Shown one piece after another: positions 9,346 through 18,398 of a stretch of DNA of 51,232 nucleotides (position 1 is its first letter; every line of letters begins with the position of its first letter). Below the pieces are notes generated by a model. That model was not told the origin of the DNA and did no database searches. It worked only from the letters and a program-made list of their open reading frames with translations. The stretch spans positions 1-51,232 of the forward strand of contig CACZEK010000018.1 in the NCBI GenBank assembly GCA_902780135.1, in the 5' to 3' direction. This DNA is from an uncultured bacterium (GTDB lineage Bacteria; Verrucomicrobiota; Lentisphaeria; Victivallales; UBA1829). The translations under genes were made by a program, and so were the position numbers.

Positions 9346-12161
9346 ACCATCTGCTCATCTGGCAGCCCGCCGCGTTCCTGCTCCTGCTGCCCCTGCTCGC
9401 GCTGTTCACGTTCCGCAGGCTCCCGACCCGCATCCTGAACTTCGTCCGCGTCCTGATCTATCTGATGGTCGCGGCGGCGACCGCGGGCATCTCGATCCGC
9501 CTGCCCGAACGCACCGGGACGCTCGTCGTGCTCGCCGACCGGAGCCGGTCCATGCCGGACGGCGCGCGCCAGGAGATGGATTCGCTGATCCGCCGCCTGG
9601 AACGCTCCGAGCCTGCCGGCTCGAAGCTGAGCGTGATCTCGTTCGCGGGGTCGTCCTTCGTGGAAAAGCTCCCGGATTCCCCGGCGTTCAACGGCCTGAA
9701 CACCGCCCCCGCCGACCCGCACGCCACGGACATCGCCGGGGCGATCGACGCCGCGCTGGAGCTGATCCCGTCCGACGCCTCCGGGCGCATCCTGCTGCTG
9801 TCCGACGGCCTGCATACCACGGGCAACCCCGTTTCCGCGTCCGCATCCTCCGCCGCCGCGCGGGGCGTCGCGGTCGATTTCCGCCTGCTCACCCGCAGCG
9901 CGGCCGACGACGCCGCGGTCCTGTCCGTCGACGCGCCTCTCCGCGCCGCGCCCGGCGTGATCTACACCGTCTCCGCGCGGCTCTACTCGCAGTCGCCCGG
10001 CCCCGCCGTCTGCCGCATCCGCAAGAACGGCGGCGCGTGGCTCGCGCGGGAAATCCGCCTGCGCCGGGGCGTCACGACCGTCTCCTGGCGCGACAAGACC
10101 GATTCGCCCGGCACGGCAAACTACGAGGTCGAACTGGTGCTGCCCGAGGGCTCGCCCGCCGACCCGGTCCCGGAGAACAACCGCGTCCGCCGCATCGTCT
10201 CCATCGAGGGGCGCAAGCCCGTGCTGCTCGTGACCGCGTCCCCCACGAAGAACCTCGCGCGCATCCTGCGCGAATCCGGGCTGGACGTCCGTGTGATGGA
10301 GCCGACCCCCGCCGCGCTCGCGCCCGAGGTGCTGGGCGGCGTTTCCGGCGTGATCTTCGAGAACGTGAAGGCGTCGTCGTTCAGCATGGAGTCGCTCGCC
10401 CGCCTGAAGGGGCTCGTCTCCGCCGGCTCGCTCGGGTTCATGATGACCGGCGGCAAGTCCTCCTTCGCGCTCGGCGGCTACTACCGGAGCGAGATCGAGG
10501 ACGTTCTGCCCGTCACGCTCGAACAGCGCAACGAGGTCCGCAAGGGCACGAACGCGGTCGTGGTGGTGCTGGACCGGTCCGGCAGCATGGCGATGACGAA
10601 TTCGAAGGGCATCACCAAGATGTCGCTGGCGAACACCGCCACGGTCGAGGTGCTGAACCTGCTCTCCGACTTCGACCATATCGGCGTGATCGCGGTCGAC
10701 AGCTCGCCGCACACGGTCATCAGGCTCGCCCCGGTCGCCGACGTCCGCGGGCGCGCGAACAAGATCCGTTCCATCGAGTCCATGGGCGGCGGCATCTACA
10801 CCTACACCGGCCTGAAGGCGGCGTTCGAAATGCTCGAAAAATCCGACATCACGTCCCGCCACATCATCCTCTTCGCCGACGCGTCCGACGCCGAGGAGCC
10901 GGGTTCCTACAAGGCGCTGCTCGACACCGCCGAAGAGAACGGCATCACGGTCAGCGTGGTCGGGCTCGGCACGAAAACCGACTGCGACGCGGCGTTCCTC
11001 ATGGACGTGGCGAAACGCGGCAAGGGGCTGGCGTATTTCACCGACAAGGCGGAGGAACTCCCGCGCATCTTCGCCGAAGACACGTTCGTCATGGTCCGCA
11101 GCACGTTCCTGACCGACCCGGTCCGCGGCCTGCTCCAGCCCGCCGCGACCGTCCTCCCCGGCTCGAACAAGTTCTCCAAAACGTTCGATTTCAACGGCTG
11201 CAACCTCTGCTTCCTGCGGCCCGGATGCGACGCAGTGCTCGTCACCGACGACGAGGACCGCGCCCCGCTCGCCGCGACCGGGACATTCGGGCTCGGCCGC
11301 ACCGCGGCGTTCTGCGCCGAAGCCGACGGCCGCTACACCGGGCCGTTCGCGCAGGATCCCGGCGCCGCGCCGTTCCTGACCTCGCTCGTCGCCTGGATGA
11401 CCGCGTCCGACGACGAGGGCGCGGACTACATGATCACGCAGGAGATCCGCAACGGCAGCCACTACGCCGCGCTCGAGCTCGACCCCGCGCGCACATCCGA
11501 CCCGTTCCGCAGCACGCCCGTCCTCACGGCGGTCTTCTGCGACGATTCCGGCAGGACCGAAACGCGCAGGTATCCGCTCGCGTGGGACGGCCCGGACCGC
11601 CTCGTCTCCGAGGTCCCGCTCCCAGGCGGAAACATCGTCCTCGGGTCCATCCAGTGGGACAACGCGCGCCCGCATCCGCTCGTCCCGGTCGAACTGCCGT
11701 ATTCCCCGGAATTCAGCCCCGGCCAGATCTCCGGCCGCGAGCTCACCGAACTGCTCCGGGCATGCGGCGGACGCGAACGCATCGCGGTCGAGGACATCTG
11801 GAGCGACATCCCGAAACGCCTCCGCGCGTTCCCGCTCACGCCGTTCTTCTGCCTCGCCGCCATCCTGCTGTTCCTCTTCGAGATCGTCGAACGCCGTTTC
11901 CTGCTGATCGGACGCTTCTTCGCCGTGAAAAAACAGGAAAAGGACGCCGAGGGGGACGGAGAATCCGGTTCCGGGGCGAAATCCGGGCTGATACGGTTCC
12001 CGCGCAGACGCAGGAAAGCGCCGCGCGCAGCCGCGGGGACGACTCCGGCGCAGGATGCCGCGCGGGAAACGCCGCAGGATTCGAAGGGAACGGAAGCCGC
12101 CGGGGAATCCGCGCCCGCGGACTCCATCTCCGCCGCGCTGAAAAAGGCGCGCCGGCACTGA
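9339..12161 (+). CDS. Large membrane protein with two VWA domains (BatB-like)
   Basis: 940 aa from the ATG at 9339, with AAAGGAGG upstream (about 9326-9333). Two N-terminal helices (residues 8-25 and 38-55) precede a first VWA metal site, DRSRSM (67-72). A second, more canonical site, LDRSGSM, sits near residue 412 after a region resembling the glutamine-amidotransferase-like fold seen in long VWA membrane proteins. A final helix (FFCLAAILLFLFEIV) lies near residue 850 and is followed by a basic cytoplasmic tail rich in Lys, Ala and Pro. This domain order is known from large hypothetical VWA proteins of PVC and Deinococcus-type bacteria. It closes the operon. Likely a periplasmic-facing scaffold acting with MoxR; target unknown. 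Confidence 0.8.
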   Translation: MLNHLLIWQPAAFLLLLPLLALFTFRRLPTRILNFVRVLIYLMVAAATAGISIRLPERTGTLVVLADRSRSMPDGARQEMDSLIRRLERSEPAGSKLSVISFAGSSFVEKLPDSPAFNGLNTAPADPHATDIAGAIDAALELIPSDASGRILLLSDGLHTTGNPVSASASSAAARGVAVDFRLLTRSAADDAAVLSVDAPLRAAPGVIYTVSARLYSQSPGPAVCRIRKNGGAWLAREIRLRRGVTTVSWRDKTDSPGTANYEVELVLPEGSPADPVPENNRVRRIVSIEGRKPVLLVTASPTKNLARILRESGLDVRVMEPTPAALAPEVLGGVSGVIFENVKASSFSMESLARLKGLVSAGSLGFMMTGGKSSFALGGYYRSEIEDVLPVTLEQRNEVRKGTNAVVVVLDRSGSMAMTNSKGITKMSLANTATVEVLNLLSDFDHIGVIAVDSSPHTVIRLAPVADVRGRANKIRSIESMGGGIYTYTGLKAAFEMLEKSDITSRHIILFADASDAEEPGSYKALLDTAEENGITVSVVGLGTKTDCDAAFLMDVAKRGKGLAYFTDKAEELPRIFAEDTFVMVRSTFLTDPVRGLLQPAATVLPGSNKFSKTFDFNGCNLCFLRPGCDAVLVTDDEDRAPLAATGTFGLGRTAAFCAEADGRYTGPFAQDPGAAPFLTSLVAWMTASDDEGADYMITQEIRNGSHYAALELDPARTSDPFRSTPVLTAVFCDDSGRTETRRYPLAWDGPDRLVSEVPLPGGNIVLGSIQWDNARPHPLVPVELPYSPEFSPGQISGRELTELLRACGGRERIAVEDIWSDIPKRLRAFPLTPFFCLAAILLFLFEIVERRFLLIGRFFAVKKQEKDAEGDGESGSGAKSGLIRFPRRRRKAPRAAAGTTPAQDAARETPQDSKGTEAAGESAPADSISAALKKARRH

Positions 12162-12226
12162 AACGGCGAGGATAAACGCGCCGGCGGCGGCGAATGTCGC
12201 GCTCCCCGGCGGAAAAGCGGTTTGCC

Positions 12227-13153
12227 TTACTCGGATTTCCGGTAGACGCGGACGTAGTCGACGTACATGCGGACCGGGAACGGCATCTTGGTCACGTCGC
12301 CGCCGCTGTCGCCGCCGAGCGCGAGGTTCACCAGCAGATAATGCGGCTGATGAAACGGATTCGCGACGGAGCGGAACCGGGCGTTGCGCACGTTTTCGAT
12401 GGAGGAATCGTTCACGACGCGGCCGTCCACGGACAGCGCGATGCGGTTTTCGTCCCAGTCCATCGCGTACACGTGGAACTTGTCCGCCCACTCCGGGTCG
12501 TCCTGCGTGTACTGTTCGATCCGGGTCTTGACCGTGCTCCATTCCGCCGTCCACATGCCGCCCTCTCCCGCCCAGCAGAAGTTCGCGAGGACCGTTCCCC
12601 TGTAATACTCGAAGATGTCGATCTCGCCGCAGGACGGCCAGTTTTCGGACACGCCGAGCGTCCAGAACGCGGGCCAGGAGCCTTCCATGAGGGGCGCTTT
12701 GATGCGCGCCTCGATGCGTCCGTACTGAAACGAATGAAGCCCCTTCGTGATGAGGCAGGCGGAGGTGTATTCGATGGGGCGGCTGTCCCCGCCGAACCAG
12801 TTCCCGAACGCGTTCCGGGACGGATTCGGCAGTGGTTGCGCGTGGTGTTCGGCGGTGATGACCAGGCACCCGTCGCGCACTTCCGCGCTCTCCGGGCGGT
12901 ACCACTGCGCCTCGTGATTCCGCACGTACCCGGTCTCGTAGGTCCAGTTCGCCGGGTCGGGGCGTCCGTCCGCATCGAACTCGTCGGACCAGGCAAGCGT
13001 CATGCCGGGCGGCGGGTTCGGCGCGAAGGGATCGTCCGCGGCGGCAGCAGGCGCGGAAGCGGCGGATTCCGAGGGAGACTGCGGAGACTGCGCGGGACCG
13101 CAGGCGGCGAGGGCGCAGGCGGCGAGGAGCGGAAGGAACGGGATCGTTTTCAT
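12227..13153 (-). CDS. GH16-family glycoside hydrolase, lipoprotein
   Basis: 308 aa, starting at the ATG at 13153 with AGGAGG (13161-13166) upstream; the longer frame in front lies antisense to nothing useful and overlaps rho out of frame. The signal peptide ends in lipobox LAAC18, so the enzyme is probably lipid-anchored. The catalytic motif of glycoside hydrolase family 16 is clear: GEIDIFE, with Glu177 as nucleophile, Asp179 and Glu182 as acid/base. WSDEFD near the N-terminus and YVDYVRVY at the C-terminus are typical of beta-1,3-glucanases (laminarinase type). GH16 enzymes cleave beta-1,3/1,4-glucans or galactans, and the exact substrate is not readable. It lies 95 bp downstream of rho on the same strand and converges with the VWA operon. 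Confidence 0.92.
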   Translation of the reverse strand: MKTIPFLPLLAACALAACGPAQSPQSPSESAASAPAAAADDPFAPNPPPGMTLAWSDEFDADGRPDPANWTYETGYVRNHEAQWYRPESAEVRDGCLVITAEHHAQPLPNPSRNAFGNWFGGDSRPIEYTSACLITKGLHSFQYGRIEARIKAPLMEGSWPAFWTLGVSENWPSCGEIDIFEYYRGTVLANFCWAGEGGMWTAEWSTVKTRIEQYTQDDPEWADKFHVYAMDWDENRIALSVDGRVVNDSSIENVRNARFRSVANPFHQPHYLLVNLALGGDSGGDVTKMPFPVRMYVDYVRVYRKSE

Positions 13154-13248
13154 CGGCAAACCTCCTGAACAGGAAAAAACGGGAGAAAAAACCGCCGCCG
13201 CGGGAACGGAAGACCGGACGCGCGGACGGCGGACCAAAAGCGATCGCC

Positions 13249-15594
13249 TCAGTTCGAGGCGGGCATCGACATCAGGAACTCGGCGTTCGTCGAGACCTTC
13301 TTGAGCTTGGAGATCAGGACCTCCATGGCTTCGACGGGCGGGACGCCGGTCATCGCCTTGCGGAGCGTCCAGACGCGCGGGAGTTCGTCGCGGTGGAGCA
13401 GGAGCTCCTCCTTGCGCGTGCCGCTCGCCTCGATGTTGATGGCGGGGTAGACGCGCTTGTCGACGAGACGGCGGTCGAGGTGGAGCTCCATATTGCCGGT
13501 GCCCTTGAACTCCTCGAAGATGACCTCGTCCATCTTGCTGCCGGTGTCGATGAGCGCGGTGGCGATGATGGTGAGGCTGCCGTAGTTTTCGATGTTGCGC
13601 GCCGCGCCGAAGAAGCGTTTGGGCTTGTGCAGGGCGTTGGCGTCGACGCCGCCTGTGAGGATCTTGCCGCTGTGCGGCTGGAGGGTGTTGTAGGCGCGTG
13701 CGAGGCGCGTGATGGAGTCGAGCAGGATCACGACGTCCTTCTTGGATTCGACCAGGCGCTTTGCCTTTTCGATGACCATTTCGGCGATCTGCACGTGGCG
13801 TTCCGGCGGCTCGTCGAAGGTGGAGCTGACGACCTCGGCATTGGAGCTCACGCTCATCTTCATGTCGGTGACTTCCTCGGGGCGCTCGTCGATCAGGAGG
13901 ATGATCAGGACGACCTCGGGGTTGTTTTTGATGATGGAGTTCGCCATTTTCTGGAGGAGCACGGTCTTGCCGGTGCGCGGCGGCGCGACGATGAGGCCGC
14001 GCTGGCCGAGCCCGATCGGCGTGACCAGGTCGACCACGCGTCCGCAGAGTTCGTCCGGAGTGGTCTCCAGGAAGAGACGGCGGGTCGGGAAATACGGCTT
14101 CAGCTCGTTGAACGGGATGATGTCGCGCTTGCATTCGGGGGACTGGCGGTTGATGCCGGTCACGCGGAACATCGCGAAGAAGCGTTCCTTCTCGCGCGGC
14201 TGGCGGATCTCGCCTTCGATGAAGTCGCCGGTGCGGACGGCGTAGCGGCGGACCTGGTTCGGGCTGAGGTAGATGTCCTCGGAGGACGGGAGGTAGCTGT
14301 AGTACGGGGAGCGGAGGAACCCGAAGCCGTCGGGCATGACCTCCAGGAAACCGCTGCCGACGAGGACGCAGCGGTCGCTGTTGGCGCGGATGATCTCGAA
14401 GACGAGCTCGGACTTAGTGAGGACGCCGACGCCCTCAATGCCCATGTCGCGCGCCATCTGGTTCAGCTCGGTGATGGATTTCTGCTGGAGCTCGGAGATG
14501 TCCATGGTCGGCGGCGGGATCGGCTCGCCGTTCTCGTCGTACTCCACGCGCGGGCCGTTGCTGTAATTCTGCTGGGTCATCTTCATGAGGCGGCGGATTT
14601 CGGCGTAGGTGGGGTCGTCGCCGCCCTGGCGGATGCTGTTGTAGCCGCCGCCGTTGCCGCCGCCCTGGAAACGGCGCTTCTGGTTCTGCTGGTTCTGCTG
14701 GTTCTGCTGCTTGCGGAACTGCTGGTTCTGCTGGTTATTGAACTGGCGGTTGTTGTTATTGTTCTGCTGGTTGTTGTTGAACTGGCGCTGGTGCTTGTTG
14801 TTTCTCTGCTGGTTCTGCTGGTTCTGGCCGTGGCCGCCGCGCTGCTGCTGGCCGCCCTGCTGGCCGCTGCCGTTCTGCTGATTCTGCTGCACGGCGGGAC
14901 GCTGCGCGGATCCGCCCTGCGCCGGTTCCGCGGATTCGCCCTGCGGACGCGCTTCGGCGGGCATCTGTTCGCCGAGGTCGCGGGTCTCCATGTTGTCGTC
15001 CGGGAAATCCGGCACGGGGGCTTCGCTCCGGGGCATGCGCGCCGGGGCCTTGGGCGCGGGGGGCACATAGGCGATGCTGTCGTCGTCGGGCGGGAGATCG
15101 ACGGACGCGCCGCCGGACTCGTTCATGCCCGCGACCACGATCTCGTTCGGACGGATTCCGCCGGGGAAATCCTGTTCCTGCGAATCCGGATCGGAGTCGA
15201 AATCGTCGCCGTCGTCAAGATTGAACTTAAGGGTGCGGACGACTTTCAGTCCCTCGCGCGAACTCGGCGTGAAGGAATCGATGTGATGGACGGAAACGGG
15301 GTCGTAGTCGCCGTCGTCGCCGAAATCCGGATCCATCGCATCGCCGCGCGAAACGGCGCCATGCGCGGCGGATCCCGCATCGGAGGCGGACCGGACCGGG
15401 GCGGACGTTTCTTCGCCGGCGGATTCCGCGCCTTCATTTTCCGTTTCCGCTTCGGGACGTTTTTTCGGAGGACGGCCGCGGCGTTTTTTCACGGGCGCCT
15501 CGGCGGCGTCGGCGGCCGGAGCTGCCTGTTCCGGCAGTTCATTCTGTGCCGGCATCTGATTTTCGATCTGCATGTTTTCCATTTCGTCGGACAT
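13249..15594 (-). CDS. rho: Transcription termination factor Rho with long Q/N-rich N-terminal region
   Basis: 781 aa against about 420 for E. coli Rho. The C-terminal 420 residues are a full Rho: N-terminal SAP-like helix bundle ([19 protein letters not shown]), cold-shock-like RNA-binding fold ([16 protein letters not shown]), Walker A APPRTGKT (537-544), Walker B VVILLD (621-626), the Q-loop/R-loop segment with [24 protein letters not shown] split around 646-669, and [12 protein letters not shown]. The extra 365 residues hold a basic [12 protein letters not shown] (about 36-47, AT-hook-like), acidic stretches, and a Gln/Asn-rich tract at 236-317. Start ATG at 15594 has GGAAAGGAAAAAT upstream. 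It lies 85 bp downstream of coaE and is probably cotranscribed with it. Identity is certain; the arm's role is inferred only. Confidence 0.97.
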   Translation of the reverse strand: MSDEMENMQIENQMPAQNELPEQAAPAADAAEAPVKKRRGRPPKKRPEAETENEGAESAGEETSAPVRSASDAGSAAHGAVSRGDAMDPDFGDDGDYDPVSVHHIDSFTPSSREGLKVVRTLKFNLDDGDDFDSDPDSQEQDFPGGIRPNEIVVAGMNESGGASVDLPPDDDSIAYVPPAPKAPARMPRSEAPVPDFPDDNMETRDLGEQMPAEARPQGESAEPAQGGSAQRPAVQQNQQNGSGQQGGQQQRGGHGQNQQNQQRNNKHQRQFNNNQQNNNNNRQFNNQQNQQFRKQQNQQNQQNQKRRFQGGGNGGGYNSIRQGGDDPTYAEIRRLMKMTQQNYSNGPRVEYDENGEPIPPPTMDISELQQKSITELNQMARDMGIEGVGVLTKSELVFEIIRANSDRCVLVGSGFLEVMPDGFGFLRSPYYSYLPSSEDIYLSPNQVRRYAVRTGDFIEGEIRQPREKERFFAMFRVTGINRQSPECKRDIIPFNELKPYFPTRRLFLETTPDELCGRVVDLVTPIGLGQRGLIVAPPRTGKTVLLQKMANSIIKNNPEVVLIILLIDERPEEVTDMKMSVSSNAEVVSSTFDEPPERHVQIAEMVIEKAKRLVESKKDVVILLDSITRLARAYNTLQPHSGKILTGGVDANALHKPKRFFGAARNIENYGSLTIIATALIDTGSKMDEVIFEEFKGTGNMELHLDRRLVDKRVYPAINIEASGTRKEELLLHRDELPRVWTLRKAMTGVPPVEAMEVLISKLKKVSTNAEFLMSMPASN
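14644..14889 (-). repeat. Low-complexity CAG/AAC-type codon tract encoding Q/N-rich segment of Rho
   Basis: Codons for residues 236-317 of Rho are a string of Gln, Asn, Arg and Gly codons with short repeats such as NQQNQQ, QFNNNQQ and FNNQQNQQF. On the plus strand this appears as repeated CTGGTTCTG units. The tract keeps the reading frame and sits in the disordered linker before the RNA-binding domain. Confidence 0.9.
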
Positions 15595-15679
15595 CTTATT
15601 TTTCCTTTCCTGACAAAACCGGAGTGGTTATTTGAATTTGAACGTTTGAATCCGAATAGCGGGATGAAAGCAAGTGGAG

Positions 15680-16297
15680 TTATGAAAGAGACGACCTCAG
15701 GCGGGCGGCCAGTTCGAAGCACTGTTTCCGCAGATGCTCCGTGCCGCCGTTGTTGATCAGCCCGAAATCGGCGCGGGCGAGTTTCGCGTCGGCGGACATC
15801 TGCACGTCCAGACGCGATTCGGCTTCCCCGCGCGTCAGGCGGTTGCGCTCCATCAGCCGCGCGATCTGCATTTCACGCGGCATCCAGACCGCGATCGTGC
15901 GCGAAAATTTTGTTTCCCAGCCGATCTCGAAGAGCAGAGGGACCTCGGCCAGGACCAGTTCGTCGTCGCGGACGGCGTCCCGTTCCATCAGCTCGTGCAG
16001 GCGCAGTTCCACCGCCGGATGCACCAGCGCGTTCAGCGCGGCGAAAGCGTCCTCCCGGTTTGCCGAGGCGAAAAGCAGCCGGGACAGAGCCGCCCGGTCG
16101 ATGCGGGAATCCTGAGTCACGACGCCGTCGCCCCAGTTCTTCCTCATCCCGTTCAGCAGGTCCGGTGTGGGATCGTCATAAAGGTCATGGCAAATCGCAT
16201 CGGTGTCGTAAATATGGGTGAATCCGGCTTCCAGCAGGAAATGACCCGCCGTCGTTTTTCCGCATGCGATTCCGCCAGTCAGAGCAAGAGGTTTCAA
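15680..16297 (-). CDS. coaE: Dephospho-CoA kinase
   Basis: 205 aa, the usual size. It phosphorylates the ribose 3'-OH of dephospho-CoA, the last step of CoA synthesis. The P-loop is GGIACGKTT (residues 8-16). Further family marks are the DTDAICHDL segment after the first strand, LNALVHPAV, and the LVLAEVPLLFEIGW segment (family pattern LxVPLLFExG). The start is read as a TTG at 16297, because GGAG sits about 10 nt upstream and the first codons K-P-L-A-L-T-G-G lead straight into the P-loop, leaving no room for a shorter start. A minus-strand promoter is visible about 220 bp upstream. rho follows 85 bp downstream, a coaE-rho order that fits one transcript. Confidence 0.93.
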   Translation of the reverse strand: MKPLALTGGIACGKTTAGHFLLEAGFTHIYDTDAICHDLYDDPTPDLLNGMRKNWGDGVVTQDSRIDRAALSRLLFASANREDAFAALNALVHPAVELRLHELMERDAVRDDELVLAEVPLLFEIGWETKFSRTIAVWMPREMQIARLMERNRLTRGEAESRLDVQMSADAKLARADFGLINNGGTEHLRKQCFELAARLRSSLS

Positions 16298-16516
16298 CTC
16301 TTCCGTCTCCGTGCGGTTTCTTTGTGGTTGATTGTTCCCGGAAGGGAATCCGTTTCATGCGCCGGCGGCGGCATGGATGCGTTCCGGGGATCCGTGGGTC
16401 CGTCCGGATGTTGATGCAGACCGATGATGCCTGTCCGGACGGATGGGGGGATTTATGACCGGGAATCCGGCAAAAACTGCATGTTTCCGGGCGGCCATAA
16501 GGAGGATGATGCGTTT

Positions 16517-16545
16517 AATGTAGCACATCACGTTCATTTTTTCAA
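16517..16545 (-). promoter_or_regulatory. Sigma70-type promoter for coaE-rho
   Basis: On the minus strand: TTGAAA (16540-16545), 17-bp spacer, TACATT (16517-16522). The spacer contains AAATGAA and GATGTGC, which recur almost unchanged in the promoter at 37083-37110. Expected start of transcription near 16510. Confidence 0.55.
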
Positions 16546-16679
16546 GCGGGATTCAGGAAAAAAGGCGAAAAAACCGCCTGGATGCGGCTTTTTTTCAGCG
16601 GACGGGGCGTCGGAAACAGCGTCTCGCGCGGACGCCGCGACTTTTTTGAAAACACTCCGAAAAAAACCGTGTTTCCCGG

Positions 16680-16708
16680 TTGATAATTGCCCGTTTCACA
16701 GTTATATT
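16680..16708 (+). promoter_or_regulatory. Sigma70-type promoter for the DUF1846-proB-miaB genes
   Basis: TTGATA (16680-16685), 17-bp spacer, TATATT (16703-16708) in a locally AT-rich stretch, with about 165 nt to the first start codon. Good match to the consensus and correct spacing. Confidence 0.6.
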
Positions 16709-16877
16709 ATTAGAATAAGATTTTTTGAAAAACAGACGCGTGTCCTTCCCCGTTTTCCCCGTTCCCCCCCCGCTCCGTCCGGCGGCTCCGGCCCGCAAGC
16801 CGGAATGCGCCGTGCAAAGCCCGGACGGGACAGCGGGAAACCGGGCCGGCGCGCGTCGGAAAACACGGAAGACGACG

Positions 16878-18392
16878 ATGAACGAGATCGGATTTGACAA
16901 CACACGCTATCTGGAGGAACAGTCCGCCGAGATTCTGCGCCGCGCGGAGCGGTTCCAGAACAAACTCTACATCGAATTCGGCGGCAAGCTCGCCTACGAC
17001 TACCACGCCGCGCGCATCCTGCCCGGCTTCGACCCGAACGTCAAGCTCAAGCTGCTCCAGCGCCTGAAGGACAAGATCGACGTCGTGATCTGCATCTACG
17101 CGGGCGACATCGAACGCAAGAAGATCCGCGCGGACTTCGGCATCGCCTACGACGCCGACACGCTCCGCATCATCGACAACCTCCGTTCGCTCGGCATCAG
17201 CGTGAAGGCGGTCGTCGTGACCCGCTACGAGGACCACCCCGCCGTCAACAACTTCATCACCAAGCTCGAACGCCGCAGCGTCGCCGTCTACAAGCACAAG
17301 ACCATCAAGGGCTACCCCGCCGACGTCGACCTCATCGTGAGCGACGCCGGATACGGCGCGAACCCGTACGTCGAGACCGACCGCCCGATCGTCATCGTGA
17401 CCGGGCCCGGCCCCAGCAGCGGCAAGATGGCGACCTGTCTCTCCCAGGTCTACCACGAGCACAAGCGCGGCGTCGCCGCCGGATACGCCAAGTTCGAGAC
17501 GTTCCCCGTCTGGAACCTGCCGCTGAACCACCCGGTCAATATCGCATACGAGGCCGCCACCGCCGACATCGGCGACGTGAACATGGTCGACTCGTTCCAC
17601 CTGGACGCCTACGGCACGACCGCGGTCAACTACAACCGCGACATCGAGATCTTCCCCGTCGTCCGCCGCATCATGGAGCGCATCATGGGCGAAGGCAACG
17701 TCTACAAGTCCCCGACCGACATGGGCGTGAACCGCGTCGGATTCGCGATCTCGGACGACGCCGTCGTGCGCGAGGCGTCCAAGCAGGAGATCATCCGCCG
17801 CTGGTTCCGCTACAGCGCGGAGTACGCCGTCGGCGCGACCGACATCCGCACCGTCCAGCGCGTGCAGATCCTCATGGACAACCTCGGAATCAAGGGCGAG
17901 GACCGCCCCGTCGTGATCCCCGCCCGCGAGACCGCCGCGCAGGCCGCGCAGATCCCCGGACACGGCAACGACGGCTTCTACTGCGGCGCCGCGCTCCAGC
18001 TCCCCGACGGACGCATGATCACCGGCAAGAACTCCCCGCTGCTCCACGCCGCGGCCGCCTGCGTGCTGAAGGCGCTGAAGGCGCTCGCCAACCTCCCGCA
18101 CGAGCTCGACCTGCTCTCCCCGGACGTGATCGACTCCGTGGCGCACCTCAAGAAGACGCTGAAGAACCCGCGCGTCAGCCTCGACCTCGAGGAGACCCTG
18201 ATCGCGCTCGCGGTCAGCACCACCGCCAACCCCGCCGCGAAGCTCGCGCTCAACCATCTCTCCCAGCTCAGCGGCTGCGAAATGCACCTCTCCCACCTCC
18301 CCGCGCAGGGCGACGCCGCCGGGCTCCGCAAGCTCGGCGTCAACCTCACCAGCGACCCGAAATTCGCCAGCCGCGACCTCTTTGTGGAATGA
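16878..18392 (+). CDS. DUF1846-family protein
   Basis: 504 aa, the normal length of the DUF1846 family, starting at the ATG at 16878 with GGAAG 8 nt upstream. A longer frame to 16725 would begin just behind the promoter and reads as unrelated Pro/Arg-rich sequence. Recognisable stretches are MNEIGFDNTRYLEEQS, FGGKLAYDYHAARILPGF, IVTGPGPSSGKMATCLSQ and the C-terminal KNSPLLHAAAACVLKALK. GPGPSSGKMATC looks like a phosphate-binding loop, and structures of this family are known, but its enzyme activity is not established to my knowledge. Codon use is strongly biased, suggesting good expression. proB follows after 6 bp, so the two are cotranscribed. Confidence 0.9.
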   Translation: MNEIGFDNTRYLEEQSAEILRRAERFQNKLYIEFGGKLAYDYHAARILPGFDPNVKLKLLQRLKDKIDVVICIYAGDIERKKIRADFGIAYDADTLRIIDNLRSLGISVKAVVVTRYEDHPAVNNFITKLERRSVAVYKHKTIKGYPADVDLIVSDAGYGANPYVETDRPIVIVTGPGPSSGKMATCLSQVYHEHKRGVAAGYAKFETFPVWNLPLNHPVNIAYEAATADIGDVNMVDSFHLDAYGTTAVNYNRDIEIFPVVRRIMERIMGEGNVYKSPTDMGVNRVGFAISDDAVVREASKQEIIRRWFRYSAEYAVGATDIRTVQRVQILMDNLGIKGEDRPVVIPARETAAQAAQIPGHGNDGFYCGAALQLPDGRMITGKNSPLLHAAAACVLKALKALANLPHELDLLSPDVIDSVAHLKKTLKNPRVSLDLEETLIALAVSTTANPAAKLALNHLSQLSGCEMHLSHLPAQGDAAGLRKLGVNLTSDPKFASRDLFVE

Positions 18393-18398
18393 TCCGCC

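Larger units (their letters stand above)
16298..16877. other. Intergenic region between divergent coaE-rho and DUF1846 operons
   Basis: About 580 bp without a convincing gene. It holds a minus-strand promoter (16517-16545) for coaE-rho and a plus-strand promoter (16680-16708) for the DUF1846 operon. Between them, CCGC (16574-16577) and GCGG (16584-16587) form a short hairpin flanked by an A-run on the left and a T-run (16589-16595) on the right; it could act as a bidirectional insulator or weak terminator. Both transcripts would have leaders of about 160-210 nt. Frames open here have no ribosome binding site and atypical composition. Confidence 0.6.

Noticed and set aside
12227..14134. Single 635-codon minus-strand frame covering the GH16 gene and part of rho
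   Set aside because: Its first 300 codons are an Arg/Pro-rich shadow of rho in another frame; the GH16 signal peptide and ribosome site fix the true start at 13153.
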